Positions 11,479 through 23,769 of a stretch of 64,000 nt of DNA are shown one piece after another. Source of the stretch: Epiperipatus broadwayi (taxonomy: Eukaryota > Onychophora > Udeonychophora > Euonychophora > Peripatidae); the NCBI GenBank assembly GCA_028023455.1, contig JAQFVV010006341.1, positions 2,234,001-2,298,000 on the forward strand, given 5' to 3'. Every line of letters begins with the position of its first letter. Within the stretch, counting starts at the first letter, position 1. A program made the translations under genes and the position numbers. Below the pieces are notes generated by a model. It was given only the letters and a program-made list of their open reading frames with translations. It was not told where the DNA came from and did no database searches.

Positions 11479-13345
11479 ACTTTATTGTAAAATAATTTCA
11501 TAGAAGTTTAAAATTAAAATGCTAACTTAGTTTTTTTTAAAAAAAAAAATTCTGAATGCTCGCATATTAATATGCTATATGAATAATGGAATAGGAAAAT
11601 TCAAATTAATTGAAATTATTCCAAAGTAATCTTTAAGTCTGCTGGTAAGTAGATTTATATTAATGAAAATTTATTATCATAATATAATGTGTTTTTAAAT
11701 CTACAGTTTTAATACTTACACAGATAAATGAAATCAATATGACTGGATTGTAAGATAGTAGAACACTGACAATGGATTTTCTTTTTTTTTTATTTTCTCT
11801 TTATATATGTTTCATAGTTTTAGAAAGTTGTCTTTTTTAATAATACTATGTCAAGTCACTTTTTGGGCCAGGATTAAATAGTGTATAATTACTTGAGAAA
11901 TACTTATATTATAAGTCTTTCAAGTTTAAGCATTAGGGAGTCATATTTTTAAACAATGGGGGATATTCTTTCCAGTTAAAAATTAATAAGTTCACTGCCT
12001 TTTAATGACAAATAAATAAATAATTAATTTGTGCATAAGACAATCAGATCCTATGGATAACCTATATCAATCATTTTATTCTAATACAAGACTTTTAAAG
12101 AAAATCTACTGTTGATAAAATTAATGCTAAATTTGAATATTTCAATATATTTTCCTGAATGTAAGCCTCAGTTATAATTACTTCATACTGTCTGAAAATG
12201 TTTTTAGAAGTTAATGGATAAAATATTGCCATACTACATACAGAAATATCTTCTATTTATTAATTATATATAAAGTTAGTATTAGCTTTTTTGCCCCTTG
12301 AATTGCTGTTAGTGTTTGAGTGTTAATAAAATGAGCGTGAATCTATGCTATTTCATATCATAAATTCAAAATATACATTGTTAATTGGTTATGGACAATA
12401 CAAATAATTATATTAGAAAGTAGAAGTTAAACATATATTCCGGCAATTAAATAATAAATAAATTAATCATTTAATCCCAAAAGTTATAGGCTATAGTAAA
12501 GCCTATCAAGATTTCTATTCATATTTTCTAGTTAATGAAGAGATATTTTGAATTTGAATTCAAGTATTATTGTGTCTTTTTCTTTATTGCTGACTTACAT
12601 TTATTTGTACTTTTTTTATATTTTTATGTAAATTCTCTTGAATATTGATTAATATTTTGTTTTATTTATTTAATGCCTGAAAAATATTACGAGACTTATG
12701 GGAACCTTGATCCGGAAGTGATAATATCTACGTTAATAATGTCTAATAGTTTGGGCTATGAAAGGAAATATATAATTCAGAGAGAGATGAATTATTTATG
12801 GAATAGTGAAATTATAATAGGATATTGCATTATGAAAAAAGAATTTTTACTAGATTTATGAAAATGAAGCTAGAGATTAGGGAATTTAAATTTATGTTTT
12901 GATTTCTATCTTCTATTTCACGTGGTGCACAACTGAAAATGATTGTTGGATGGATTGAATGAACCAGAAAAGCAATGTAATCAAATCCTACAGACCTTAA
13001 AAGTTGTGATTATGTCAAATATTACTTGTTGGCAAAATAGTACCTATATTATTGGAATAGCATTCAAGTATATATTTTTGTTTTGTTTATATCTTCATGC
13101 CTATTACAAAATATATATATATTAATTTGTTTTAAACTTTGTTAATAATATGTAATAAATCTTTCATATGAATGTTGATATACTTTACAAAATCTATAAT
13201 AATTATTTTTTCGATGTTTTTGATTATAATTATAGTACACAGCACTGAGAATATATTGAGCTGAATATAAAACCAAAAACATTGAAGAAAGAGTAATTAT
13301 ACATTTTGTAAAACATATATATGCACAATTTATTATATAAACAAA

Positions 13346-14240
13346 GGGGGACCCAAAAATAACTGGAATTTTATAATAAAAAACTGTTTATTCATTTGTA
13401 AGTGTTATAAATTTAAATCTATTTAAAATTATTATTTATCTGATGCAATACATCGGTCTAAACATGTTTTCATTTGTCAAAGTAGTTCCGAAATACTTGC
13501 AAAGTGATGACTTTTAATGCCTCCAGCATTTTTCCCCATCACTTCTAATTCTGCAAAAAAAAAAAAAAATTGAAACATTTTTTCATTTGTGAGATTAAAA
13601 AAAAATCACACAAAGTGAGATTGAGCGAATATGGCTAATTGAGTAAGTTGGTTTATGCTGAATTTAATTAAAAATTGTTTCATACTCAAGGCTTTGAGAG
13701 ATGACACTTTGTTGGGATGGACCTTGCATGTTTAGATTTTATTGCATTGTGTAAATGTTTCTGAACTTACAGAGAAAATGCCTGATCATTGTGAACTAAA
13801 TCTGAGAGAAAAATGCCATTTGCGTAAAAAAAAAAAAAAATCAGCATTGTTTTAATTTTGGGCTTCACATGCAATGCTTTTTAGGAACATGTTTAAATTT
13901 AGAATTTCAATTAAACCACTCATAAACTTGTGTTTTTATGAGATCAGCTTCCTTGTAATCTGTTTTAAGCATTACAGCTGTTTTTGCTGCTGTCTTCTGT
14001 AAACGAAAACAGAATTTAACATTGTTCAAACTTTTCAGTCGGTGAAAAAATTGACAAATGTTTATGAAATGCACCCTTACAAAAAAATGTGCTGCCTGGA
14101 ACCACAATTTCACATGGTGATATCAATTGGCAGAATTAATGCAGAAGGATACATGCAAGAAGTATGTAACAGCCGAAGCATATACTACAACAGGCATGCA
14201 AATCAGAAAACGATTCCGATTATTTTTGAGCAACCCTTCA
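13346..14240 (-). mobile_element. Mariner transposon, internally deleted
   Basis: The termini are GGACCCAAAAATAACTGGAAT on the left and the complement of GCTCAAAAATAATCGGAAT on the right, a mariner-type inverted repeat. On the minus strand, 14065-13907 encodes the N-terminal helix-turn-helix region (KFCFRLQKTAAKTAVML, then TQVYEWFN). Further along, broken frames give a PYSLNLTLCDFF-like block, corresponding to the HPPYSPDLAPCDFF motif with the last catalytic Asp, and near 13450 a C-terminal CLDRCIASD block. The middle with the first two catalytic residues is missing and there are stops, so this is an inactive copy of about 0.9 kb against a usual 1.3 kb. Confidence 0.82.
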
Positions 14241-14293
14241 TATATTTTGAATTAAATATTTCCATGGATTTTTTATTATAAAAAATAAAAATA

Positions 14294-14521
14294 AGATCAT
14301 ATCCATGTAAACAGAGATAACCTTTAACCTTTGATGGTGTGAATTTATTACTACTAATTGATAATCTCTGAGGCCAAACAAGTTTTTTAACCCTAATAAA
14401 AGAGCTATTATAGATTAATGAGAAAGCTAGTTTGGCTTCAGGGATTGTCAATTAGTATAATTCATAGTTTCTTGGCAACATCAAAGGTTAAGGATTATCT
14501 CTGTTTATGCAGATATGATCT
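14294..14521. mobile_element. Hairpin MITE, 228 bp
   Basis: Almost the whole element is an inverted repeat. AGATCATATCCATGTAAACA at the left end pairs with TGTTTATGCAGATATGATCT at the right. The arms continue through ACCTTTAACCTTTGATG and CTAATTGATAATCTCTGAGG to a short centre near 14395-14420. It has no coding capacity and lies directly beside the mariner end. Confidence 0.82.
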
Positions 14522-15034
14522 CATTTCTGTTGTTTATGTAAATTTAAGGATCCAGTATTAATATTCTAACTTTTCAGATATCTTAATTGAATATGTTGAA
14601 CTTTAAATATCAAAAACTTGTTGTAATGGTTAATGCATCTGTCTGTCATGTTTGTGACTTGAGATTCAATTCCAAACAATGAATTTTGGGAATTTTTTCA
14701 GTTTCCATTGGTTTTAGGATTTTTTTTTCAAATAGCAAGTTAATAAAAGCTATCTCATCAGAAAATAGATATCTAGCAATTATTAGCGATAAAATGAAGA
14801 TACTAAATTAATTTGAATTGATCAGATGAGCATCAATATAGTTTTTACTATTTGGAGGAAGGGAATCTTACTCTTTGATACTTATTCCATTGTTTATTTT
14901 ATTTATCTCTAAATATGTGAGAATAAAGTCATATTTTAAAACAAAATTATTATGCATGTTTAATGGTTTAAATATACTTACAACTATTTGTAATTATTTT
15001 CTCTCTGTTTTAAATTTTGAATGATTTATTATAT

Positions 15035-15351
15035 ATATAAAAACAAAAAAAGACTTATAAATCCAATAAATAATATTATATTTCAACCAGAGGACTGGTT
15101 TTCATCAGAAAGAAAAAAATACACAGTAAAATGGCGATAATCAAAAATTACAGATTTGGTAAAAGATCTTTTACCAAATCTGTAATTTTTGATTATCGCC
15201 ATTTTACTGTGTATTTTTTTCTTTTACCAAATCTGTAATTTTTGATTATCGCCATTTTACTGTGTATTTTTTTCTTTCTGATGAAAACCAGTCCTCTGGT
15301 TGAAATATAATATTATTTATTGGATTTATAAGTTTTTTTTTGTTTTTATAT
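15035..15351. repeat. Long perfect-like hairpin with duplicated inner arm
   Basis: The left arm, 15035-15168, is the reverse complement of the right arm, which ends at 15351. The outer arm contains ACTTATAAATCCAATAAATA, GAGGACTGGTTTTCATCAGA and TACACAGTAAAATGGCGATA. The inner part of the right arm (from TTTTACCAAATCTG to GTATTTTTTTC, about 52 bp) occurs twice in tandem. In a transcript from either strand this folds into a stem of more than 120 bp. The CNOT11 third exon begins 62 bp downstream. Confidence 0.88.
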
Positions 15352-15413
15352 GTATTTCCTTTGGTTAGTTTGTTATATATTAATATTTTGATATATATAT
15401 ATATATTTAACAG

Positions 15414-15467
15414 CTTTTTAAAAAGACTCCAAAACAAGTATTGAGTATGGACGTTGGTAATATGCAG
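15414..15467 (+). CDS. CNOT11: CNOT11 exon, LFKKTP segment (54 bp)
   Basis: This 18-codon exon is phase 0 on both sides and encodes LFKKTPKQVLSMDVGNMQ. It matches the strongly conserved LFKKTPRQ(I/V)xxMDVGNM segment of animal CNOT11, which directly follows the FLSQL block of the previous exon. The acceptor is TTTAACAG at 15413, behind a TA-rich rather than C/T-rich tract. The donor is GTAATT at 15468. Both splice sites look weaker than those of the other exons. The exon is tiny, sits between a 13.6-kb and a 40.9-kb intron, and has a long hairpin just upstream, so skipping or regulated inclusion is plausible. Skipping would keep the frame. Confidence 0.93.
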
Positions 15468-18400
15468 GTAATTCTTTTAATAAATTTTTCTGTTAATCAC
15501 TAGAAATAAATTTCATTGGATTAAAGATAAACTTTATGAATGTATGTGCAGAAAGTTTTTAAGTCTTATTTATAAAAAAATTAGTTATAATTTGATAACT
15601 ACTTTTTTCATTATGATTCTTTTTTTTAAAAAAAAACAGTTGCATTATGTGATTTTTAATTAAAATCAACCTGAAAATCGTATATTGGTTGATGTTGTAA
15701 ATCACATCTTTAAAACTATTTATTATATAAATATGACTTACTATGCATATCAAGATTTTCTGATTTATATGGGAATGTTATTAAATTTATGTGGAAAGTT
15801 GTTTTTGGAATGTTGATAACAAGAAAGTAGCTAACTCATTTTTCATTATATATGTATATATACATTATATTGTTGTTATATAACTTTATTTCGTAGAATA
15901 TGTTATTTTACATCAACATATTGTAGGCAGTTGAATGGCTCTGGTTCAAATTCTTTACATTCATTAACAAAACTAGAAAGAAGCAACTGCATTTCATTCT
16001 ACATTGTAATAATTAATAAACATTAAAATTGCCAATTTGGATTTTCAAGCTGGATATATTTTTATAAATTTCTCTGAAGGAATGTGTTTTGAAAATATGT
16101 AAAGAGGTTTTAAAATATGACAGTGATATGTTAGCTTCAAAAATACTAGAATTTTTTAGAAGTATGTGATTTCATGAAGTTGTATTATTTGATATTATGG
16201 ATGCTTATATTGTTTAAATTTTTAAAAATAATGAGGGTAGACAAGAATGCAGTAATTGTTTTTGAATATTGTTATTATCTACAGCAGTAAATGTATTTTC
16301 AAGAATTTTATTCGATAGGTTTTTCCAATCATAGATAAATAGTTATTTTTTATTGTGGTTTTAGATAATCAAGAATTGTTACAAAAGTGTCAGGAACAAC
16401 AAATGATTTATATATTGCTTTTGTTTGACTCAATTAATGAAATAGGTCTGAAGCACAATTAAAAATGTTGGCTGCCTATCAGAGTTTATTTATTTTACAT
16501 GGCTTGCACATTATGAAATGATTGGAAGGGTTATTACTAGTTGAGAGAAATCTAAGATATTTGAAGTGAAAATAGTATTAAACATGAATGTGCAAGTTCA
16601 ATATTGTTTTTGATTTTTAGGACTGGTTTTTGGTTTTATGAAACTGATTTGAAATCAAATCAATATCCAAAATGCACTTAATACTCTGAATTCAACTTAT
16701 AAAGACTCTGGTTTAGTTAATTAAAATTTAAAAAAAATTCAAATATTTTATCAGCCAGTAATGAAAGAAATTCTTCAGCAACTTTTAGCTTAGATGATTG
16801 ATTATCAACTTAAGAATTGGCACTAGTTTTTTAATAGAAAGGCAGACTAAGAAAATAGAAGTACAACACAGATTCTAATTAATGCTTTTAACAAGATAAA
16901 AGATGCTATAGATAAAGCTTTAAATACAATTCAGTATGATCTTCAGTATGGATCTACTCTTGTGGTTTATCAGATTGGATATTGGAAGCAAACAATACAA
17001 GACTTTCTAAGGAAGTATTTTATAATGAATTTGAATATGATTTTTGTAGGAGAGGAGATCCTGTTGATGTTATAAAGATTGTCTTAAAGATATTCTAAAA
17101 AATGAAATATTTATTACTTGCATAGAATACAATATTTATTACTTGCATAGAATACAATGGAGTTGATGTCTTTAAGAAAGAAAAATTTCCTCAAACAGTT
17201 CAAAATACTATTGCAAAATAAGACAGGTTTGAATTTGTAAAAGAGAAAGTTTTTTTAAAGCTCAGTGCTTTCAATACTGAGTAATATCATAATCATAGCA
17301 TTATTTGTCTAAAGAAAGTTGAAATCTAGATTTAAAATTACTTTTGCATATTATATAATAGATTATTATAAAATGGAATTTTTAGGGGTAGATTTACTTA
17401 CTGATGACAAAAGTGGTTGCTACAAGTACCTTTTTTTTTTTTTTAGAAAAAGTAGTGCTAGAGTCCTTTTTATTGATGCCATGATCATCTTTAGCTATTG
17501 ACTGTGTTTCCTTAACCTTTCTCTTGCTGTCATCTTTCTCAGAACAAACAATTTCAGTCATAGAGAGATCAAAGTTATGGCCTGATTGCAACTTATGATT
17601 CAAGAAAACGGAAGAATATTCATTGATCTTCTGGGCCTAGTTGTACAAATATTTATGCTGGACGGGTCTTGTAGATAAGTTAGCTCAGTTTTGCCATAGT
17701 AAAACTTCAAGCAATTAGGTTCTTTGCAATTAATTTTTTATACAATTTGATGTGAAGCCTCTCTACGTATTTTGTGTTTTGAATTATTTAAAGATGGAGG
17801 CGAGCGAAAACTGATATTGTATTTATTGGTGCTATGTCTGAGAGTTTTTCCTTCTCAGAAACCAGTCAGATAGCTTAAGAAGTAAATGAGCATACACTTG
17901 ACATTTTATATATATATTTAATTAACATTTAAACATTGCAAAAGTATAAACATTTTACATATTAATTGGTAGAGGCAAATACAATTAATCTTGCGTAACA
18001 CTATAAAGTTCAACAATTTATCCATATATGTCCAAGCTTTTACAATTTTTTATCACTTCAGCCATCTCCCATTTATGGCTTTATCAATGAATTCTATTAG
18101 TTATTCCGATACATTTTATGCCAGTTTCATACTGGAAAATCCTGGATTGAGAAAGCAAGAATATGATTCTGCCCTTTTTATCTAAATACATTTATCGAGC
18201 ACCATTTCAGGTGTGGGAACCGACAGCCACACTCTCTTTAAATTTATTTACTAGAGTAAAACAATACTTAATTTACAAATACACAGCAGTCCTTCTCCCA
18301 CTCTTAGAAATAAATGGTGCTTTAATTTACAATGAAATCCATAAATTGAACTAGCTGTCAGCGAGCTCTGTAAACCCTGGGTATATTCACTCTGTTTCCA

Positions 18401-18559
18401 TCTGGGACATACGTAAGTTCTAGTTGTGGTCACACTCCAGCTCTTCTTCCTTATGTGTTTCTAAATACAATTTCATTATCACGATCATTTTCATCTCCAT
18501 GCTTTCCATTTAGCTTTGTTTCAGGTAACACAACAAAATCATCATCTAAGGCAGAGTGT

Positions 18560-19429
18560 TTGCATCACTGACGAAGGTTATTTATCTGTTTCCTTAATAC
18601 TTTACCATTTTGTAAATCAACCAGACAAATTTGCTTCGATAGCAACTGTTTAACCGCTCCTGGAATCCATTTACGTTTCAACACATCGTATATCCAAATG
18701 CTCTTCCCCAGGTAAAAATTTCATAGCTTGAAAGGGTTTTCTGCCCTTAACTTTGTTTGGTAACAATTGAGACAAATGAGTGTGGAAAGTGCGACACATT
18801 AATAACTGTACTGTGGTTTTTCCAGTTCCTCTATTTGAAGTAAAATGTGTGTACATGGTTTGTACTAAGGTTTCCAATATGTTCTGTAATTTTAATTTTC
18901 TTAAGTATACTTCAGATGTTGAATTCCTTGCTCTGCTATACCATTACTTTATAGCTGATATGGAGACGTAAGAATGTGTTTTATCCCTCTGCCAGTCAGA
19001 AAGTCTATAAATTTTCCCTGCCATTATCAGTCATAATAGATTCTGGATAGCCAGGTATAACAAACAATTCATTTAAAACTCAGATGATACTCTCGGCACT
19101 GGTATCCTTAATTAATCTGTACTTGGTTTATTGTGAATATGCATCAATCAATAACAGCATTAAGTGTCCATTTAATGGTCCAGATGAATGTGGGTCCACA
19201 GAGAACTAGGCATTTCCCAAGTTTCAAAATGTTTGGGAGGTAATTTAGTTGTCTGTTGACAGTTTACACATTCTTTTACCATAGTTTCAATACCCGTTGT
19301 CAAATTTGGCCACCTTACATATAATCTTGCTAGAGCTTTTATTCGCACTACTCCTGTAAGTCCTTGATGCAATAGTTTTAAAATTTGGACTCTGCCCTCA
19401 GTAGGGACTAGCACACGGTCATTATTCAA
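18560..19429 (-). pseudogene. Gypsy 1 integrase
   Basis: The zinc-binding region reads HQGLTGVVRIKALARLYV...CVNCQQ. The paired cysteines are kept, but the second His of the usual HxGHxG motif is Leu. The DDE core follows, with LLLIDAYS (first Asp) near 19155 and MTDNG (second Asp) at 19034-19021. The frame shifts and has stops between the two. The last open part of the zinc domain is 19429-19172. It would have inserted the cDNA copy into chromosomes, and is now dead. Confidence 0.8.
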
Positions 19430-19719
19430 TATACATCCATTACGAACAGAGAGTCTTTCTCGAGCAATCCAAATTGTTTTACTTGATTTTTGGGGGCATT
19501 TTATTGGCCATCCATTTCTTGTCCATTTTATTAGTTGGACATAACCCTTATTTTTCTTTGTCCACTCAGCTATGACTTCGCTATTTATGTTTTTTTAATT
19601 TAGGGTGTCGATGTAGTTTATTTTATCTCACGTAAGTTTTTCTTAATATCCGGCAATCTCGACAAAGTATCGGCTTGTCCGATCTTTCCCAGCTTATAAA
19701 ACAACTTATAATCATAATA

Positions 19720-20830
19720 TGCAAAATGTCTATCTACTGTAACATATGTTGGCTCAAAGGTTCAGATAACTTTTTTTCACAGCCAGGGCGATGATCAGTA
19801 TAAAGCGTGAATGGCCAATGCCTCCTTATCCACCTGGCTATACTTTTTTTCTGCTGATATCTGCACTCTAGAAGCGAAAGCGATCAGGAGTTCCCCTTCA
19901 TAGCATGGACAGGAGATGACAGCTCCCACACTGTATTTGAACGCATCCATGTAATACGGCCCAATCACTCTGGTAATGAACTAATAGTGCTTCTGACATA
20001 AGCAAGTCTTTTGCAGCTTTAAATGTGTTATCCTGTTCAGTATTCCAGATCCATTTTTTCTTAATAGCATATACAACGGCAATAATACATGCAATTTTCT
20101 GGCTAGAAAACTTTAGTAGAAATTTAGAAGTCCCCAAAAATGCTTGCAGTTCTTTCACATTTCTTGGTTTCTTTGCCTTCTTTATGGCTTTTACTTTTTC
20201 GGATCTGGATGACGACCATTTGCATTTATTATATGTCCCAAGGATTTAATTTCCCTCATGGACCATATGTATTTGTTTATGCTTAGTTTTGCTTTGACTT
20301 GTGCTAGCTTTGAGCAAACCAGATCTACCCACTTTTCAAGCTCAGCCTCTGTCATGCCAATAATCAGAATATCATCAAGATAAGGGATTAGGCCATCAAT
20401 GGATCTAAGCAACATCCATTTTTGTCTGGAAAACATTTGGTGCAACTGTTATACCATATGATAATTTATTGCACTTAAAATAATCCTTTATGTGTAGTTA
20501 ATGTGAATAGCTTCGCTGTATTTTTTATTACGGGAATCTGGTAGAAGGCAGCCTTTAAATCTATTTTAATGAAATAATTTGCCTTCTGCAGTAATGCCAG
20601 TACTTCTTGCACACTCGGGACTAGATAAGCTCCTATGTTTATATATTTATTTATAGTAATTCAATAATCACCATATAACCGTATACTTCCATCTGGTTTC
20701 ATAGTAGTCACTATAAGAGTCACCCAGGATGACTCTTCCATAGGTGTTAAAACTCCTTTAGACACCAGATCAGTTATTGCGTTTTCCACCTCTCATCATA
20801 AACGGTACCTTTTGAGGTTTACAGATAATC
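19720..20830 (-). pseudogene. Gypsy 1 reverse transcriptase and RNase H
   Basis: Reading right to left, polymerase fragments end in the catalytic YLDDILIIG block (about 20385-20360). That motif is intact. It is followed by SMREIKSLGHIINANG in the thumb region and KELQAFLGTSKFLLKF in the connection. RNase H follows with VGAVISC, FASRVQISAEKKYSQVDKEAL and HALYTDHRPG. Several stops and at least two frame changes separate these blocks. The RNase H part is unusually well preserved. Confidence 0.85.
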
Positions 20831-21084
20831 GCCTTTGCTTTCTTCACCAATTCTATGTCAACTGGTCTTGTTCTAAATTCAGATAATCCTGGCATAAACA
20901 TTTACGGATAGCATTTTTTCAGTATATTTTCTACACGGACTGTTTTAGTATGTTAACGTGTATCCCTAAAGAAGCGAACCAATTTCTACCCAGTAGCAGA
21001 CTAATATCCTTTTTTACCACATATAGCACCAGGAATTTACGTCTCAAATTTAACATCACTGGTATGGCAGTTTTTCCACGAATG

Positions 21085-21276
21085 TCAACTCTTATTTCCA
21101 TTTATGTCTGTGACCATCATGTCTGCTTTACATAGATTTGGCTTATTATTACAGTCTTGGGTGATCTTCGTCCAGTCTTTATGGGATATTAGTGACAATC
21201 TAGCACCGCTATTCACTTTTATAGTGATCCATTTTCCACAAACTTGCAATTCTAAAAGAATGTGATCCATTTTCAT
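21085..21276 (-). pseudogene. Gypsy 1 protease, catalytic Asp lost
   Basis: A 63-codon frame contains WITIKVNSGARLSLISHKDW. It matches the active-site strand of retroelement aspartic proteases (VDSGAxxSxIS), but the Asp codon is AAT (Asn), a single-base change. The downstream ITDINGN block is also typical. The enzyme would have processed the polyprotein. As read, it cannot be active. Confidence 0.78.
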
Positions 21277-21374
21277 GTCGCTAATTTGTTATGGCCTCGA
21301 TAGTTGATTTTCTGTATTCCACCTCTCCCTGAGATTTGAAATCTGACTTCTTCAGAAACTCACCATCTTTGGAA

Positions 21375-21480
21375 TGACAGACTGCCGCTAAGTGCCCTCT
21401 CGTGTTACAATTTCTGCACAATTTATTTTTATGCCTACAATTATTTTTAAAGTTTCCCGTTTTTCCAAAGCAAATACATT
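21375..21480 (-). pseudogene. Gypsy 1 gag zinc knuckles
   Basis: On the minus strand CRNCNTRGHLAAVC (21418-21377) is an intact CX2CX4HX4C knuckle. It is preceded by CFGKTGNFKNNC, a second knuckle whose His is Asn. Double knuckles joined by CRHKN are usual in gypsy gag proteins, where they bind the RNA genome. Confidence 0.82.
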
Positions 21481-21539
21481 TATGTTTTTGATGTGGCTAC
21501 TGGGAGTCATGATGTTGTTTTTTGACTTTTTCTCTACTG

Positions 21540-22397
21540 AATAATACTTAAATAAGGCTATAACCTTAGTAAATGTGCCTTGAGTCCTTAATTTATTACA
21601 AGAGAGACCTCTACAAAACACAAGTTTCGACTTTATAAAGATAAGAGTGGCCCTTTTATCTTCAACCTATTTTTCTAATTACATAGGCAAATCTAAAGCA
21701 TTTTGATTTGGGAGCATGCAGCTAATAAATTCTTCACTGATTAAGTCAACTATTTCTGTTAAACCTTAATGTGTTAAACCTTAACGATCACGAAATCTTT
21801 CAATTTACAACGAATTAATAGTCAGATCTTAAATTTAGAAATATTTTGAATCAATTTAAAGTTGTAAATATTAATTCTTATTAAGCACTATGCCAGCACG
21901 TAATACTTAAATAAGACTATAACCTTCATTGCCAGCACGTAATACTTAAATAAGACTATAACCTTAGTACATGCGCTTTGAGTGCTTAATTTATTACAAG
22001 AGAGACCTCAGCAAATCTAAATGCAAAATTCGACTTTATAAAGATAAGAGTGGCCCTCTTATCTTTAACCTATTTTTCTAATTATATAGGCAAATCTAAA
22101 GCATTTTGATTTGGGAGCATGAAGCTAATAAATTCTTCACTGATTAAGTCCACTATTTCTGTTAAACATTAATGATAGTCAGATCTTAAATTTAAAAATA
22201 TTTTGAATCAATTTAAAATTATAAATATTCTTATTCAGCGCTAGGTCTGCACATAATAGTTAAATAAGGTTATAACCTTAGTACATGCGCCTTGAGTTCT
22301 TAATTTATTACAAGAAAGACCTCTACAAAACATAAGTTTCGACTTTATAAAGATAAGAGCGGCCCTCTTATCTTCAACCTATATTTCTAATTACATT
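21540..22397. repeat. 360-bp tandem repeat at the gypsy 1 gag end
   Basis: About two and a half direct copies start at about 21541, 21905 and 22249. Each carries AATACTTAAATAAG(A/G)CTATA, GAGTnCTTAATTTATTACAA, TTCGACTTTATAAAGATAAG and GGCAAATCTAAAGCATTTTG (the third copy ends before this last block). Copy 1 overlaps the gag frame at 21388-21621, so the array grew by repeating the gag 3' portion and its upstream sequence. Confidence 0.82.
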
Positions 22398-23299
22398 GCG
22401 TTGTAAATTTCACGCTCTAATTATATTTTTTATTATCATGCGGCAACCTTATTTTAATCTTATTTTAAACTATGTATTTTTTATTGAGTTGATTTTAATA
22501 TGATAATGGTATTTTTTATTGAGTTGATTTTAATATGATAATGACTCAATCTAGTGAACTTATATCATTTCAGCCACCATCCTGATATTATGGTATGCTT
22601 AAATTCTCAAACGTCAGATTTCTTACTAAAAGAAAGGTTTGCTTGATTGAATATCTAAATATATGTATGTAATGGTGGACTATTAAACTGTCATATTATG
22701 AGATATTATAAAACATATTTACTCTCTGTCTAATGCTATTGATTTTAAATACATTTTATGTTTATTAAATAAGTTTTGATGATCACTTCATTTTAATAAT
22801 TACTTATTTGCTTATTACGCTATTGAGCATTGTAATTTGTTTTATAATCTAACTATTGTTTGAGTGTACTTGGGCTCATTAAATAGAGGGAATAATATTT
22901 TTCCGCCCTTTTGTTTTGACATTCTAATTTGCCAAGGTCATATATGTACCTTCTGAATGGTTTAACCTAATTATCGATTGACACGAATTATTTCATTTTT
23001 TGAACAATTCGCCCCCTGGTGAATTTTTTTGTAAGTATTACATGTTAAAATGCGAGTCAAACGATATATTTTATTATAATAAATTTTCGCTGAAAAATTT
23101 GAAGTAGAAGGCGGGAAATTTCAAAATTCTCACTCTTACAATAGACATAAGCCCGCCCTGACAAGTTCAGCCATTGTCTGTTGCCAAGGCTGTAAAATGT
23201 TCGGCATTTTGCAACATTGTAGTTTCAATGACCAAAAACTTGTTTATTTGCAAATTTGTCACGGTTTTAGATAATTTTTTTAAAAATAATTTGCATTAT

Positions 23300-23690
23300 A
23301 TTTATTAGATATCAAGAAATATAAATTATTAATAACTTATTTTGACTTGAAATACTTTATTTTCAATAATATAATGTTATATTAGCAGCTAACATGAATA
23401 TGGCCTGTTTCTACGTCAGCAATCTACTTAAACTTTAGTTTTGCAATATACATTCAAAAAATTTAAACTTTTAAAGCATAATTCGTTAGATATAAGAGAA
23501 ATAAATAATTAATCGTTTGGATGTTTAATAATAAGAATTAAGAGATATTTCATTGATTTTATAAACTGAAAATAATCTTTCTAGAAACGACAACGTCTAA
23601 ACTCTTTGCTTTGTTTACGATCTCATTTTTTTAATATTTACAGAAACAAAATGTGAACATTTAAAATTTATTTCAGTAGTAAACAAAAAT
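23300..23690. repeat. Dispersed 0.4-kb repeat, copy 2
   Basis: Same-order match to 7845-8240, from TTATTAGATATCAAGAAATA to AATGTGAACATTTAAAATTT. It lies inside the block that copy B of the long repeat lacks, so it probably arrived with that insertion. Confidence 0.65.
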
Positions 23691-23769
23691 ATCTATCAAA
23701 TGAAGTCAAATTTATTATTTTCAGATATGTAAACTATTAAGAATTTTAAACTTCTCACTCGATATTTTA

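Larger units (their letters stand above)
1796..15413 (+). other. CNOT11: CNOT11 intron, 13.6 kb
   Basis: The intron runs from the GTAAGT donor to the acceptor TTTAACAG. It is filled with decayed transposons listed separately. Stretches where I recognise nothing are 1796-2630, 5100-6300 (with a slightly GC-richer patch at about 5560-6150 and open frames of 103 and 62 codons that match nothing I know), 8800-9940 and 11480-13340. Poly(A)/poly(T) and TA runs are frequent. Confidence 0.85.
18560..21640 (-). mobile_element. Ty3/gypsy retrotransposon remnant 1
   Basis: On the minus strand the order is gag zinc knuckles (about 21480-21375), protease (about 21276-21190), reverse transcriptase (about 20830-20190), RNase H (about 20000-19720) and integrase (about 19430-18560). 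That is the Ty3/gypsy order. Each domain is recognisable but broken by stops and frameshifts, so none of the polyprotein is functional. I could not find flanking long terminal repeats. The 5' side merges into a 360-bp tandem array that repeats part of the gag coding end. The element is antisense to CNOT11. Confidence 0.85.

Noticed and set aside
18000-18105. Gypsy 1 long terminal repeat sought downstream of integrase
   Set aside because: No matching direct repeat was found above 21.6 kb by eye, so I did not call LTRs.
21540-22397. CRISPR-like array
   Set aside because: Units are 360 bp without unique spacers, in an intron-bearing animal genome.
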